Shown here in pieces: positions 7,548 to 17,060 of a stretch of 43,785 nt of DNA; within the stretch, counting starts at the first letter, position 1, and the number at the start of each line of letters is the position of its first letter. The notes beneath the pieces were generated by a model. That model was not told the DNA's origin. It saw only the letters and a list, made by a program, of their open reading frames with translations, and did not search any database. Source of the DNA: Uliginosibacterium gangwonense (GTDB lineage: Bacteria; Pseudomonadota; Gammaproteobacteria; Burkholderiales; Rhodocyclaceae). The DNA is taken from positions 1-43,785 of the forward strand of contig SBBQ01000059.1 in assembly GCA_005239635.1 (NCBI GenBank). Reading direction: 5' to 3'. A program made the translations under genes and the position numbers.

Positions 7548-8789
7548 TTAAACCGTTTGTGCGATCTTGAAGATGGGCAGATACATGGCAACAATCAAAC
7601 CGCCAATTAGCGTACCCAACACCACCATGATGACTGGCTCAATCAAGCTAGACAAGCTCTCTACTGCATCATCAACTTCCTGTTCAAAGAAGTCCGCCAC
7701 TTTCGACAGCATGCTATCGAGCTGCCCCGATTCTTCGCCAATCGACACCATCTGCACCACCATATTGGGGAAGACGTTAGAGTTTTGCATGGATACGGTC
7801 AAACTCGTGCCAGTACTCACCTCGCTTTGAATCTTCTTCGTAGCAAGACGGTAAATGTGATTGCCCGCAGCCCCACCCACAGACTCCAGCGCTTCAACCA
7901 ACGGCACACCTGCAGCAAACATAGTAGACAGCGTGCGCGCCCAGCGCGCGATGGTCGCTTTACGTATCACATCACCCATGACAGGAATTTGTAACAGGAT
8001 TCGATCTACAGTGATCTGCAATGGCACAGACCTTTTGTATAGCGAAGAGAACATTACAACACCTACCACCAGCATGGCCGCAATGATGTACCACCATTTC
8101 ACCACGGCATCCGAAATTGCAATCACCATAAGAGTTGGCCCCGGCAGATCGGCACCAAAGCTTGTAAACACTTTTTTAAACTCTGGGATCACAAAAATCA
8201 GGATCACCGCAGTAATAATCAGCGCTACAACAATCACAGCGATTGGGTAAAACATTGCAGACTTAATCTTGCCTTTGATCGCAAGAATCTTTTCTCGATA
8301 CGTTGCCAACCGTTCTAGCAACGTATCCAGAATACCCGCTTGCTCGCCTGCCGCGACCAGATTGCAGAATAGCGGATCAAAGTGCTGCGGATATTTACGA
8401 AACGCCTGATTCAGGCTTGACCCTGTCTCGACATCGTTCTTGATATCGCCCATGAGTTTGGACACCGCCCGATTGCTCGCCCCTTTGCCCACGATGTCAA
8501 AAGACTGCAACAGGGGCACGCCAGCCTTCATCATGGTGGCGAGCTGTCGGGTAAACAAGGTGATGTCCTTTTCTTTGACACTCCCTATAGAGCCACCCGA
8601 ACTACGCTTTTTAATTTTCGGAGAAATCACACCTTGACGACGCAAGGTAGCCTGAACTTGGCTAATACCACCCGCCCGCATTTCACCCCGAATAATCTTG
8701 CCGGCTTTATCCTTGCCCTCCCAAGTAAAGGCATATTCCTTTGGTTTGGACGCGCGCTTGGTGGAACGAGGTTTATTCACAGTTGCCAT
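7548..8789 (-). CDS. pilC: Type IV pilus inner-membrane platform protein
   Basis: A 413-residue protein with two GspF domains, each with a cytoplasmic helical part and membrane helices (TLFTRQLATMMKAGVPLLQS near residue 80 and RWARTLSTMFAAGVPLVEAL near 285). It ends with the membrane segment PVIMVVLGTLIGGLIVAMYLPIF. PilC couples the PilB and PilT ATPases to pilin insertion or removal. It starts 25 bases after pilB and ends 3 bases before pilD. Confidence 0.96.
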   Translation of the reverse strand: MATVNKPRSTKRASKPKEYAFTWEGKDKAGKIIRGEMRAGGISQVQATLRRQGVISPKIKKRSSGGSIGSVKEKDITLFTRQLATMMKAGVPLLQSFDIVGKGASNRAVSKLMGDIKNDVETGSSLNQAFRKYPQHFDPLFCNLVAAGEQAGILDTLLERLATYREKILAIKGKIKSAMFYPIAVIVVALIITAVILIFVIPEFKKVFTSFGADLPGPTLMVIAISDAVVKWWYIIAAMLVVGVVMFSSLYKRSVPLQITVDRILLQIPVMGDVIRKATIARWARTLSTMFAAGVPLVEALESVGGAAGNHIYRLATKKIQSEVSTGTSLTVSMQNSNVFPNMVVQMVSIGEESGQLDSMLSKVADFFEQEVDDAVESLSSLIEPVIMVVLGTLIGGLIVAMYLPIFKIAQTV

Positions 8790-8814
8790 TAGCCATTCTC
8801 CGTCAGCACGGCTG

Positions 8815-10530
8815 CTATTCGTTAGTCGTGGCCAATACTTCAGCCAATGAAGTCACACCCAGCTTGACCTTGATTAAGCCCGACTGTCGCAAATCTTTAA
8901 CACCTTCACGCTGAGCCTGAGCAGCAATATCAATTGAATTGCCATTTGTCATGATGATGCGAGCTATTTCGTCAGAAATTGGCATGACTTGATAAATACC
9001 CACACGCCCTTTGTAGCCCGTCCCTTTGCATTTGTCGCAACCGGCAGGGCCATATAACTTCCAACTGCCATCTAACTCAGACTCTGCAAAACCCGCTTCT
9101 AACAAAACTTCACGCGGAATGTTTTCTTCTTTTTTGCAGGAACACAGGCGTCTCGCCAAACGCTGTGCCGTAATCAAAATAACGCTCGATGCGATATTGA
9201 ACGGGGCAACCCCCATGTTGCGCAGGCGTTCTAACGTAGTTGGGGCATCATTCGTATGCAGCGTAGATAGCACCAAATGCCCCGTCTGTGCAGCTTTAAT
9301 GGCAATCTCAGCTGTGTCGATATCGCGGATTTCGCCCACCATAATAATGTCGGGATCTTGCCGCAAAAATGATCTCAAAGCGGCCGAGAAAGTCAGGCCC
9401 GCCTTTTCATTCACATTAACCTGATTAATACCTGCCAAATTAATTTCAGCGGGGTCTTCTGCGGTGGAAATATTGGTACCCGGTTTGTTCAGCAGATTTA
9501 GGCAGGTGTAGAGCGATACCGTTTTACCGCTACCCGTGGGCCCCGTTACCAGGATCATGCCGTAAGGGCGGTTAATCGCCGCAGTGATCGCTTCACGCTG
9601 ATCTGGGTCATAACCCAACGCGTCGATCCCCAACATTGCTGATGACGGATCAAGAATCCGCATTACGATTTTTTCACCGTGCAGCGTTGGCAATGTGCTC
9701 ACACGGAAATCAATCGCTTTGCTTTTAGACAGCACAAACTTTAAACGACCGTCCTGCGGGATACGTTTTTCAGCAATATCCAGACGAGAAATAACCTTGA
9801 TACGCGCGGCCAGTTTTTCTTTGAGCACAAGCGGGGGCTGGGCTATTTCGCGCAACACACCATCCGTGCGGTAACGAATGCGGTAATACTTTTCGTACGG
9901 CTCGAAATGCACATCCGAGGCGCCTTCGTTAATCGCATCGTAAAGAATTTTCTGGATAAAACGCACCACTGGCGCGTCATCCACTTCGACTTGTGCAGCC
10001 TCATCCTGCTTGTCGCCGGTGTCGATACCGATTTCGGCTTCCAGGTCGATACTGTCTCGACTGAAATCATTAAGCGTGGTTTCCACGCTTTCGAACATGC
10101 GATTGATTAGGGCGCTAATCTTGTCCGCCTCGCCCACCACATAATCAACCTGCAAGCCAGCCTGAAAGCGCACCTCATCCATCGCACGGGTGTTGGTGGG
10201 ATCGGCAATGGCCAGCGTCAGTCGATTCGCACGCTTTTTGAGCGGGATGATCTGATGCGTCCGCACCAGCTTCTCATCCACCAGCTCTTTAGCAATCTGA
10301 TCCGTATCAAGCGCCGTAATATCGACGAGCGGACAACCAAATGTGTTGGAGGCAAAGCCGGCCACATCGCGCGCACCCATTCGGCCCGTCATCAGCAACT
10401 GTGCGACAAAACTCACACCACTCGCGCCCGCTTGGCTCGTCAGCGAAATAGCCTCCGCCTCAGGCAGACGGCCCTGCTGAACCAGCGCACGGGCAAGCCC
10501 GCTGAGTACGGTTTGTGGGTTAGCAGCCAT
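8815..10530 (-). CDS. pilB: Type IV pilus assembly ATPase
   Basis: A 571-residue GspE/PilB ATPase. Visible parts are the N-terminal MshEN-type domain (FGCPLVDITALDTDQ), Walker A (VTGPTGSGKTVSLYT), the Asp box (STAEDPAEINLAGINQV), Walker B with GEIRD (DPDIIMVGEIRD), the His box (LVLSTLHTNDAPTT) and a C-terminal four-Cys zinc site (CSCKKEE and CDKCKGTG). It powers pilus extension in twitching, adhesion and often DNA uptake. It contains no octamer copy. Clearly the first gene of the pilBCD unit. Confidence 0.97.
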   Translation of the reverse strand: MAANPQTVLSGLARALVQQGRLPEAEAISLTSQAGASGVSFVAQLLMTGRMGARDVAGFASNTFGCPLVDITALDTDQIAKELVDEKLVRTHQIIPLKKRANRLTLAIADPTNTRAMDEVRFQAGLQVDYVVGEADKISALINRMFESVETTLNDFSRDSIDLEAEIGIDTGDKQDEAAQVEVDDAPVVRFIQKILYDAINEGASDVHFEPYEKYYRIRYRTDGVLREIAQPPLVLKEKLAARIKVISRLDIAEKRIPQDGRLKFVLSKSKAIDFRVSTLPTLHGEKIVMRILDPSSAMLGIDALGYDPDQREAITAAINRPYGMILVTGPTGSGKTVSLYTCLNLLNKPGTNISTAEDPAEINLAGINQVNVNEKAGLTFSAALRSFLRQDPDIIMVGEIRDIDTAEIAIKAAQTGHLVLSTLHTNDAPTTLERLRNMGVAPFNIASSVILITAQRLARRLCSCKKEENIPREVLLEAGFAESELDGSWKLYGPAGCDKCKGTGYKGRVGIYQVMPISDEIARIIMTNGNSIDIAAQAQREGVKDLRQSGLIKVKLGVTSLAEVLATTNE

Positions 10531-10565
10531 TCTTACGCATCGATCCTTGCAATGTTCAACACAGT

Positions 10566-10587
10566 CTAGGGCGCTACAAAGCCCTAG
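10566..10587 (-). other. Hairpin in the pilB 5' region
   Basis: CTAGGGC (10566-10572) and GCCCTAG (10581-10587) form a 7-bp stem with an 8-nt loop, 36 bases upstream of the pilB ATG and downstream of the corB-like gene. No T-run follows in the minus direction. It may lie in the pilB 5' UTR or act as an operator. The remaining 10588-10727 shows nothing recognisable. Confidence 0.3.
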
Positions 10588-10727
10588 TTTTGGTCACACG
10601 CCATCTGTCACGCGCCGAGCACAGCCCGGTTTACCACAAGACAACAGATTATGCAGCCGAGCCTTCAGGACGGCCGTGCATTGCAGCACATTGTACCCTT
10701 CGCAACAACGCACCGCAGGAAGCGCGT

Positions 10728-12008
10728 TCAGATTGGTGCCACCTCAGTCTCTGGCTTAAACAGGCGTACGCTCTTCACCATACGATCTTGGGTTTGCACA
10801 ACTTCCATCGCCACGCCTGCGATTTTCACGCTCACATCGGACTCAGGAATATCCTCAAAGTGCTCAAGGATGAGTCCATTTAGTGTTTTCGGCCCATCCA
10901 GCGGAAGATTAAGGCCTAACGATCGATTCAACTCACGCAATGCCACTCCACCGTCCACTAAAACTTGCCCTGCGTCACTCCAATTCAACACAGGCACAGC
11001 GCCGGGCATTGAAGTTGTAAATTTGCCAATGATTTCTTCGACAATGTCTTCGAGCGTCACTAAGCCCACTACTTCACCGTATTCGTCCACCACCATGGCG
11101 ATGCGCTGGCGATTTTCGCGGAAATGCTCTAACTGTGAGTAAATCGAAGTGCTAGCCGGAATGTAATAGGGTTTTGATAGCAACGCCCGAATATCTTCAA
11201 TTTCCAACTCGCCCGCCGTGAGAGCCGCGACCACACGTCGCTGGTGCAACACCCCGAGCACGTTGTTCAGATCTCCGTCGAAAACCGGCAAACGCGTATG
11301 GTAAGCCGTTGCCAATTGCTGCCTCAGTCGGTCCATCGGCACTGCAATATCGAGCGCCTCAATCTGCCCACGAGGCGTCATCACATCTTCCATAGTGATA
11401 TCACCCAGCTCAAACAAATTGAGCAAAATTGCCCGGTGGCCACTCGGAATCATGCCGCCTGATTCCAATACCATCACCCGCAATTCTTCCGGTGACAAAT
11501 GCTGCTCACCCTCGCTGGTCTGTTTTAAGCATGCCAGCTTCAGCAAACCATTCACAAACAAGTTAATAAACCAAACAATCGGTGACAGCAGCTTTAACAA
11601 CGGTGTCAGCAAAAATGCAACGCGCGGCGTGAGCCAATCAGCATAGGTTGCCCCAATCACCTTGGGGGTAATTTCTGAGATCACTAAGATCAGGAATGTC
11701 ACAATTAGCGTTCCCAAGCCTAACGCTAATTTTCCATCGCCAAACAATTGGATGGTAATAATGGAGGTAAGCGTAGCCGCCGCCGCATTAATCAGATTAT
11801 TGCCCAGCAAAATCACGCCCAACAATTGATCCGGATTAGCCAGTAATTGCTGCGCCAACAGCGCGCCACGCTCACCTTGTTGTGCAGCCGCACGCAAACG
11901 ATAGCGGTTACACGCCATCATGGCGGTCTCCGCCAAAGAAAACAGGCCAGACAAAACAAGCAGCACAAACAAGGCCCACATTAATTTGGGAAGGGCGATG
12001 TCATCCAT
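10728..12008 (-). CDS. CorB/HlyC-CorC family (CNNM) membrane transporter with CBS pair
   Basis: About 426 residues from the ATG at 12008 (MDDIALPKL); a longer in-frame reading from TTG at 12047 is less likely. The N-terminal CNNM membrane domain holds LSGLFSLAETAMMACNRYRL and VISEITPKVIGATYAD. A CBS pair follows (VMTPRGQIEALD; IAMVVDEYGEVVGLVTLEDIVEEIIG) and then a CorC-HlyC domain. The family is linked to Mg2+ export and resistance. With the ypjD-like gene and divergent ffh next to it, the order matches the ffh–ypjD–yfjD neighbourhood of E. coli, supporting orthology to yfjD/corB. Confidence 0.9.
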   Translation of the reverse strand: MDDIALPKLMWALFVLLVLSGLFSLAETAMMACNRYRLRAAAQQGERGALLAQQLLANPDQLLGVILLGNNLINAAAATLTSIITIQLFGDGKLALGLGTLIVTFLILVISEITPKVIGATYADWLTPRVAFLLTPLLKLLSPIVWFINLFVNGLLKLACLKQTSEGEQHLSPEELRVMVLESGGMIPSGHRAILLNLFELGDITMEDVMTPRGQIEALDIAVPMDRLRQQLATAYHTRLPVFDGDLNNVLGVLHQRRVVAALTAGELEIEDIRALLSKPYYIPASTSIYSQLEHFRENRQRIAMVVDEYGEVVGLVTLEDIVEEIIGKFTTSMPGAVPVLNWSDAGQVLVDGGVALRELNRSLGLNLPLDGPKTLNGLILEHFEDIPESDVSVKIAGVAMEVVQTQDRMVKSVRLFKPETEVAPI

Positions 12009-12065
12009 ATCGGGGTTCCGGCTGAGAGGCAGTGCGCCCCAAAGCAAATTTGAGCAAAAGACAAA

Positions 12066-12911
12066 TCAACTGCGGCCGAGCAACACTTCCACCACGAAGC
12101 GCATACCAACGTACGCCAGCATCAAAAATAGAAATCCACCCATGGTCCAACGCAAAGCCTTACGCCCACGCCAGCCTCTGAGATGCCGGCCGACAAGCAA
12201 AATGGCGAATACCACCCATGACGCGATGGCAAAAATAGTTTTGTGATTAAACGGAAATGCGCGACCAAAAAGCTCTTCTGAAAACACCACACCTGACAGC
12301 AACGTGGCTGTCAACAGGGCAAACGCCAACGAGATAAGGCGAAATAGCAGCGCCTCCAACGTCAGCAGGGGGGGTAACGCAGCCAGCGCACGAGTCACGC
12401 GCCCCTGATGCAATTGCCGCTCGGAAGCCGACATCAGCAAGGCGTGCATTGCGGCCAGCGTAAACAAGCTGTAGGCCAGCATCGCGAGGAAGAAATGCAA
12501 CCGAAAAATCGGGCTATGCGACGCGGCAATTGCCCGCTCTTCAGGCCACATGACGGGCATTAAGGCGCACAGCGCGGCCAACGGCAAGGCCAACGCCAAC
12601 AGACCTTCGAGCCGGGTATAAAAACTTTCAACCCAATAAAACACGAGCGCCAGCCACATCATCAAGGACAACGCATTGGCAAAACCAAAATGCAAGGTCT
12701 CACCCTGCAGCATTTGGCGATGCACCACAACGCCGTGCACCAGCAGCATGGCGAGCAAACCACCACGCTCCAACCAAGTTAGCGGTTGCGGCGTATTGGG
12801 CGCCATAGTGGCTGGGCCGCTTTGCCAACGTGTTCGCGCCAAATAAGCGGCGAACATTGCATACAGGGCAATCGGCAGGAGTTGCAGTAAAATGGGCATC
12901 GAACTTGGCAT
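12066..12911 (-). CDS. ypjD: CcsA/YpjD-like cytochrome c assembly family membrane protein
   Basis: A 281-residue protein with about eight membrane segments and the cytochrome c assembly family pattern. Conserved His residues include His in MLLVHGVVVHRQM, RLHFFLAMLAYSLFTLAAMH and FNHKTIFAIASWVVF. It lacks the full tryptophan-rich WWD motif of true CcsA or CcmC, fitting YpjD. It lies directly upstream of the corB-like gene with a 57-base gap. Molecular role is not firmly known; a link with CorB-type Mg2+ transport is suggested by conserved pairing. Confidence 0.85.
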   Translation of the reverse strand: MPSSMPILLQLLPIALYAMFAAYLARTRWQSGPATMAPNTPQPLTWLERGGLLAMLLVHGVVVHRQMLQGETLHFGFANALSLMMWLALVFYWVESFYTRLEGLLALALPLAALCALMPVMWPEERAIAASHSPIFRLHFFLAMLAYSLFTLAAMHALLMSASERQLHQGRVTRALAALPPLLTLEALLFRLISLAFALLTATLLSGVVFSEELFGRAFPFNHKTIFAIASWVVFAILLVGRHLRGWRGRKALRWTMGGFLFLMLAYVGMRFVVEVLLGRS

Positions 12912-13041
12912 AACGTCAGTCTACCGCATCGCGGCACTTGCCGGCCCGACTGTTTTGTTCTCGGCTCAAGATGCAGCTTACGCGACCAACACTACGTTAG
13001 GTGCAGACTTAGGCACACGCATCATGGCCTTGTAGCGTGAC

Positions 13042-13068
13042 AGCCTAGGCCAAATGTTTAAGCCTAGG
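13042..13068. repeat. Two AGCCTAGG repeats upstream of ffh
   Basis: AGCCTAGG occurs at 13042-13049 and 13061-13068, a 19-bp period; each contains the palindrome CCTAGG. They lie 55-80 bases before the ffh ATG in the ypjD–ffh divergent gap and could be operator half-sites. No protein can be named. Confidence 0.3.
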
Positions 13069-13122
13069 TTTGGCGCCGAGTTGTGCATTAGCTTGCCCCC
13101 CCTTTATAGCAGGACATTTTTC

Positions 13123-14478
13123 ATGCTCGATAATCTTACCCAGCGCCTTGCCAAAGTCGTTAAGACCATGCGCGGTCAGGCGCGGCTGACCGAAGACAAC
13201 ATTGCCGAGATGTTGCGCGAAGTGCGCATGGCGCTGCTGGAAGCAGACGTCGCGCTACCCGTCGTCAAAGAATTTATTGCGCGCGTTAAAGACAAAGCTG
13301 TTGGACAAGAGGTCATCGGTTCGCTGACCCCAGGGCAAGCGCTAGTGGGCGTAGTGCACGCCGAACTCGCCGGGTTGATGGGCGGCGAAAACGCTGCAAT
13401 CAACTTGGCCACACAACCGCCCGCGATCATTCTAATGGCAGGTTTACAAGGCGCAGGTAAAACCACCACCACCGGTAAGCTCGCTCGCCTACTGCGCGAA
13501 CAGAAAAAGAAAGTGCTCACAGTGAGCGCCGACGTTTACCGCCCGGCCGCTATTGAGCAGCTCAAGACCGTTACCGAACAAGTTGGTGCAGACTTTTTCC
13601 CTTCCCGCACGGAGCAGAAACCCGCTGACATTGCACGCCAAGCTATCGAATGGGCGCGCAACCATTACTACGATGTGCTGCTGGTTGATACAGCGGGCCG
13701 CCTCGCCATTGACCAAGCAATGATGGACGAAATTCGCGAACTGCATAGTTTGCTGAACCCCATCGAAACCCTGTTCGTAGTCGATGCCATGTTGGGCCAA
13801 GACGCCGTGAATACCGCACGCGCCTTTAATGAAGCGCTGCCCCTCACCGGTGTCGTGCTCACCAAGCTAGACGGCGATTCACGCGGTGGCGCGGCGTTGT
13901 CAGTACGCCATGTCACCGGCAAACCCATCAAATTTGCCGGCGTTAGCGAAAAACTCAACGGCCTTGAGCCGTTCTACCCCGACCGCATGGCCAGCCGTAT
14001 TTTGGGCATGGGCGACATTCTCGGTTTGGTTGAAGAGGCGCGCAAACAAGTTGATGAAGAAAAGGCCATCGCCTTTGCCAAAAAACTCAAAAGCGGCAAA
14101 GGTTTTGACCTTAATGATTTCAAAGAACAGATTTCACAAATGCGAAAAATGGGCGGTCTATCTGCCTTAATGGACAAATTACCTGCGCAACTCACGCAAG
14201 CCGCGAGTCAGCTACAACCGGGGCAAGAAGACAAAGCCATTCGTCGTGTAGAAGGCATCATTAATTCGATGACGCCCTACGAGCGTACTCACCCTGAACT
14301 CATTAAGGCCAGCCGCAAACGTCGCATCGCAACCGGCAGCGGCGTAAGCGTGCAAGAAGTGAATCGCATGCTCACGCAATTTGAGCAAACGCAGAAAATG
14401 ATGAAACAGTTCTCCAAGGGTGGCATGGCCAAATTAATGCGCGGCATGAAGGGCATGATGCCCGGCATCCCCCGTTAA
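13123..14478 (+). CDS. ffh: Signal recognition particle protein
   Basis: From the ATG at 13123 (MLDNLTQRLAKVVKTMRGQ, with AGGAC 7 bases upstream) the protein is 451 residues, normal for Ffh. A longer reading from 13054 adds 23 non-conserved residues. Visible parts are the N domain, the SRP GTPase G domain with P-loop (GLQGAGKTTTTGKLA), DTAGR and TKLDGDSRGG motifs, and the Met-rich M domain at the C-terminus (LMDKLP, MTPYERTHPELI, GSGVSVQEVNRML, MRGMKGMMPG). It binds 4.5S RNA and signal sequences. An octamer copy (14480) follows the stop after one base, in the same TAATTTGCCAATC context as after the precursor gene at 144. Confidence 0.98.
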   Translation: MLDNLTQRLAKVVKTMRGQARLTEDNIAEMLREVRMALLEADVALPVVKEFIARVKDKAVGQEVIGSLTPGQALVGVVHAELAGLMGGENAAINLATQPPAIILMAGLQGAGKTTTTGKLARLLREQKKKVLTVSADVYRPAAIEQLKTVTEQVGADFFPSRTEQKPADIARQAIEWARNHYYDVLLVDTAGRLAIDQAMMDEIRELHSLLNPIETLFVVDAMLGQDAVNTARAFNEALPLTGVVLTKLDGDSRGGAALSVRHVTGKPIKFAGVSEKLNGLEPFYPDRMASRILGMGDILGLVEEARKQVDEEKAIAFAKKLKSGKGFDLNDFKEQISQMRKMGGLSALMDKLPAQLTQAASQLQPGQEDKAIRRVEGIINSMTPYERTHPELIKASRKRRIATGSGVSVQEVNRMLTQFEQTQKMMKQFSKGGMAKLMRGMKGMMPGIPR

Positions 14479-14518
14479 TTTGCCAATCCATCGCAGCAGC
14501 CTCTACGAGCAAACAAAG

Positions 14519-15766
14519 TTAGTCGTCTGATTCGGTCAGCAGGTCTGGTACATGACTAAACGCAATGCGCATAGGGGCTGCATCGCGCACATGAAACGCG
14601 CCCCCATAAAATAGGGTGTGCCGCCCGAAGCGCTGGTTAATCGCGTCCACAGCCGTATCTAAACGCCTCCCCATTGTGGATGTGGCAAACAAATCGTCTG
14701 TCGTTTGTCGCGCATCAACCAGCAACCCCAACACAACGCCCACCGACATTGGCACGCCACGCAACGCTGCACGTTGTTGCCACATCTCTGCGCACAGCGT
14801 GAGTAAGTCACGCGTTGCTTGCGTCGGCGCTAAACGACGTTCATCGCCCCAATTGGCTCGCGCACGCCCTTGTCGCGATTGCACCCAAGATTGCACCCAA
14901 ATTTGCACGCTGCCACAGGCCATGCCTTCATGGCGCATACGCGTTGCAGCTTTTTGCAACAAACGCTGGATCACGGCGTAGGCACTCTCTTCGTTGCGCA
15001 GCTCGGGCGGCAACACGTGCGAATGCGTAAAACTACTACGTGTACTCGCCGCAGCTCGCATCAATTCACCTCGCAAGTGCGCATGCATTACATCGCCGGC
15101 CACGCCACCCCAAGCACGTCTAAGCAAGGGGGCATCTGCCGCACACAATTGCGCCACGGTATAAATACCCATTTCGTGCAGCCGACGCTCCATCGCAGCA
15201 CCAATGCCGCATAGATCGCGCAGCTCAAGCCGATGTAGGCAATTAGGCAAATCCGCATGCTCTATCACCACACAGCCATCTGGCTTTTGCATGTCGCTCG
15301 CGGTTTTTGCTAAAAAGCGATTCGGTGCAATACCCACCGAACAACGTAGTTGCGTGCCGACTTTAGCGGTAATGCGCTGCTTGATTTGCTGCGCCAACAT
15401 CAAAGCCCGTTCACGCCGCTGCTGGCTACCGCTTAAATCGCACACCATCTCGTCAATTGAACAAACTTGTTCAACAGGCGTACAACTCTCCACCACCTCT
15501 ACCAAACGCTGGTGGTATTCAACATACAAAGCGGGGCGCGCCAATACAAAACGAATTTCAGGACAACGTTCGCGCGCATCGCGCACCGAAGTTCCTGTTT
15601 TGACGCCAAAAAGCTTGGCCTCATAACTCGCGGCAATACAGCACGTTCCCTCGGTTGCAACCGGCAACACCCCTATCGGTTTGCCACGCAGCGCGGGGCG
15701 CTCCTGCTGCTCGACAGAAGCAAAGTAAGAATTGAAATCGACGTATAACTTGCGTAGCGGAAACAT
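14519..15766 (-). CDS. Y-family (translesion) DNA polymerase
   Basis: A 415-residue UmuC/DinB-superfamily polymerase. The first catalytic Asp is in LYVDFNSYFASVEQQ (Asp10) and the second acidic pair in CSIDEMVCDL (Asp105-Glu106). The DFNSYF form (Asn in place of a third Asp) is closer to UmuC-like members than to classical DinB. A helix-hairpin-helix region (LRDLCGIGAAMERRLHEMGI) and a little-finger domain follow. The C-terminus ends TESDD with no obvious clamp-binding motif. No umuD or imuA neighbour is present. A LexA-like box lies 38 bases upstream, so SOS induction is likely. Subfamily (Pol IV or V type) is uncertain. Confidence 0.88.
   Translation of the reverse strand: MFPLRKLYVDFNSYFASVEQQERPALRGKPIGVLPVATEGTCCIAASYEAKLFGVKTGTSVRDARERCPEIRFVLARPALYVEYHQRLVEVVESCTPVEQVCSIDEMVCDLSGSQQRRERALMLAQQIKQRITAKVGTQLRCSVGIAPNRFLAKTASDMQKPDGCVVIEHADLPNCLHRLELRDLCGIGAAMERRLHEMGIYTVAQLCAADAPLLRRAWGGVAGDVMHAHLRGELMRAAASTRSSFTHSHVLPPELRNEESAYAVIQRLLQKAATRMRHEGMACGSVQIWVQSWVQSRQGRARANWGDERRLAPTQATRDLLTLCAEMWQQRAALRGVPMSVGVVLGLLVDARQTTDDLFATSTMGRRLDTAVDAINQRFGRHTLFYGGAFHVRDAAPMRIAFSHVPDLLTESDD
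14877..14900. repeat. 12-bp in-frame tandem duplication in the Y-family polymerase gene
   Basis: GATTGCACCCAA occurs twice in tandem (14877-14888, 14889-14900), followed by the partial copy ATTTGCAC. On the coding strand it adds a four-residue repeat (WVQSWVQS) in the C-terminal domain. The reading frame is kept. It looks like recent slippage. Confidence 0.75.
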
Positions 15767-15803
15767 GAAACGACACCCCTCAGCCTAGCCATCGCCAAAT
15801 TTA

Positions 15804-15819
15804 CTGTACATATATACAT
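15804..15819 (-). promoter_or_regulatory. LexA-type SOS box upstream of the Y-family polymerase
   Basis: CTGTACATATATACAT has the CTGT-N8-ACAG form of proteobacterial LexA boxes with one mismatch (final T for G) and an AT-alternating core. It lies in a wider near-palindrome spanning about 15806-15827. It is 38 bases upstream of the ATG at 15766, a sensible operator position. Confidence 0.6.
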
Positions 15820-15938
15820 ATGTACACTCGGATATCGGCTGATTCAGCGCTTTCGTGAACCCGCGCGCTGCGGTAGAATTTCGCCCTTATTTTGCCCATT
15901 CCCCTTCGCCACCACAGGCATAGCGCCGCGCTGCAGTC

Positions 15939-16976
15939 ATGGATTTTGTCGGTTACAAATTACGCAACAATCTGTTTGTCGCACCCATGGCGGGCGTGAC
16001 CGACCGTCCTTTCCGCCAGCTTTGCAAAAAGCTCGGGGCCGGCTTGGCAGTGAGCGAAATGGTGACCTCCAATTCGCTGCTCTATGGCAGCGCCAAAACG
16101 CAGCGTCGCGCTAACCACGATGGCGAGGTTGCGCCCATCTCGGTGCAAATTGCCGGCGCCGACCCCGCCATGATGGCCGAGGCCGCACGCCATAACGTTG
16201 ATCGTGGTGCGCAAATCATCGACATCAACATGGGCTGTCCGGCAAAGAAAGTGTGCAACGTCTATGCTGGCTCCGCGCTCATGCAAGACGAATCGCTGGC
16301 GTACAAAATTCTCGAAGCCGTTGTAAAGGCCGTTCCCGACACACCCGTCACGCTCAAAATGCGTACCGGCTGGAATCGTGCCAACCGCAACGCGCCCGCA
16401 TTGGCAAAACTGGCTGAAGACTGCGGCATTCGCGCCTTAGCCATTCATGGCCGTACCCGTGCCGACCAATACACGGGTGATGCAGAGTACGACACAATTG
16501 CGCAAGTAAAAGCTGCCGTACGCATTCCCATCATTGCCAATGGCGACATCACCACACCGCAAAAAGCGCAGGCCGTGTTACAGCAAAGCGGCGCAGATGG
16601 CGTCATGATCGGGCGCGCCGCACAAGGCCGTCCGTGGATCTTCCGCGAGATTGAATACTTCTTGTCCACCGGCAACATTCTGCCGCCGCCACAAGTCGCC
16701 GAGATTCATCAAGTTTGCCGCGAGCACATTGAAGATTTGTACGGTTTTTATGGCATTGAGTCTGGCGTCAAAATCGCACGCAAACACATCGCGTGGTACA
16801 CCAAGGGACTCGTGGGTTCAGCTGCATTCCGTTTCAGCATGAATCAACTGCAAACGGTTGAAGAACAAATGGCCGCGGTCGACACCTTCTTTTTGCGCAT
16901 GGCTGAACAGCACGACACGCTCACCTATGAAACACCACAGAACTCGGCAGCAAATGGCTTAGAGCAGGCCGCCTAA
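15939..16976 (+). CDS. dusB: tRNA dihydrouridine synthase B
   Basis: A 345-residue FMN enzyme reducing uridine in the tRNA D-loop. The N-terminus VAPMAGVTDRPFRQLCKKLG, the INMGCPAKKVCNVYAGSAL segment with catalytic Cys, LKMRTGW and the IHGRTRADQYTG and IANGDI phosphate-binding motifs are intact TIM-barrel Dus features. It is directly upstream of fis, as in many proteobacteria including E. coli, where dusB leads the fis operon. Confidence 0.96.
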   Translation: MDFVGYKLRNNLFVAPMAGVTDRPFRQLCKKLGAGLAVSEMVTSNSLLYGSAKTQRRANHDGEVAPISVQIAGADPAMMAEAARHNVDRGAQIIDINMGCPAKKVCNVYAGSALMQDESLAYKILEAVVKAVPDTPVTLKMRTGWNRANRNAPALAKLAEDCGIRALAIHGRTRADQYTGDAEYDTIAQVKAAVRIPIIANGDITTPQKAQAVLQQSGADGVMIGRAAQGRPWIFREIEYFLSTGNILPPPQVAEIHQVCREHIEDLYGFYGIESGVKIARKHIAWYTKGLVGSAAFRFSMNQLQTVEEQMAAVDTFFLRMAEQHDTLTYETPQNSAANGLEQAA

Positions 16977-17060
16977 AGTAGACCGTCCAAGCACAAATAA
17001 TACAAACGGCAACGCACACAATAACCGGCAAACAACAAGCCAGACACGGCGGAGATCAAC

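Noticed and set aside
10566-10587. Hairpin as terminator of the corB-like gene
   Set aside because: It has no T-run in the minus direction and lies 140 bases past the corB stop but only 36 bases from the pilB start.
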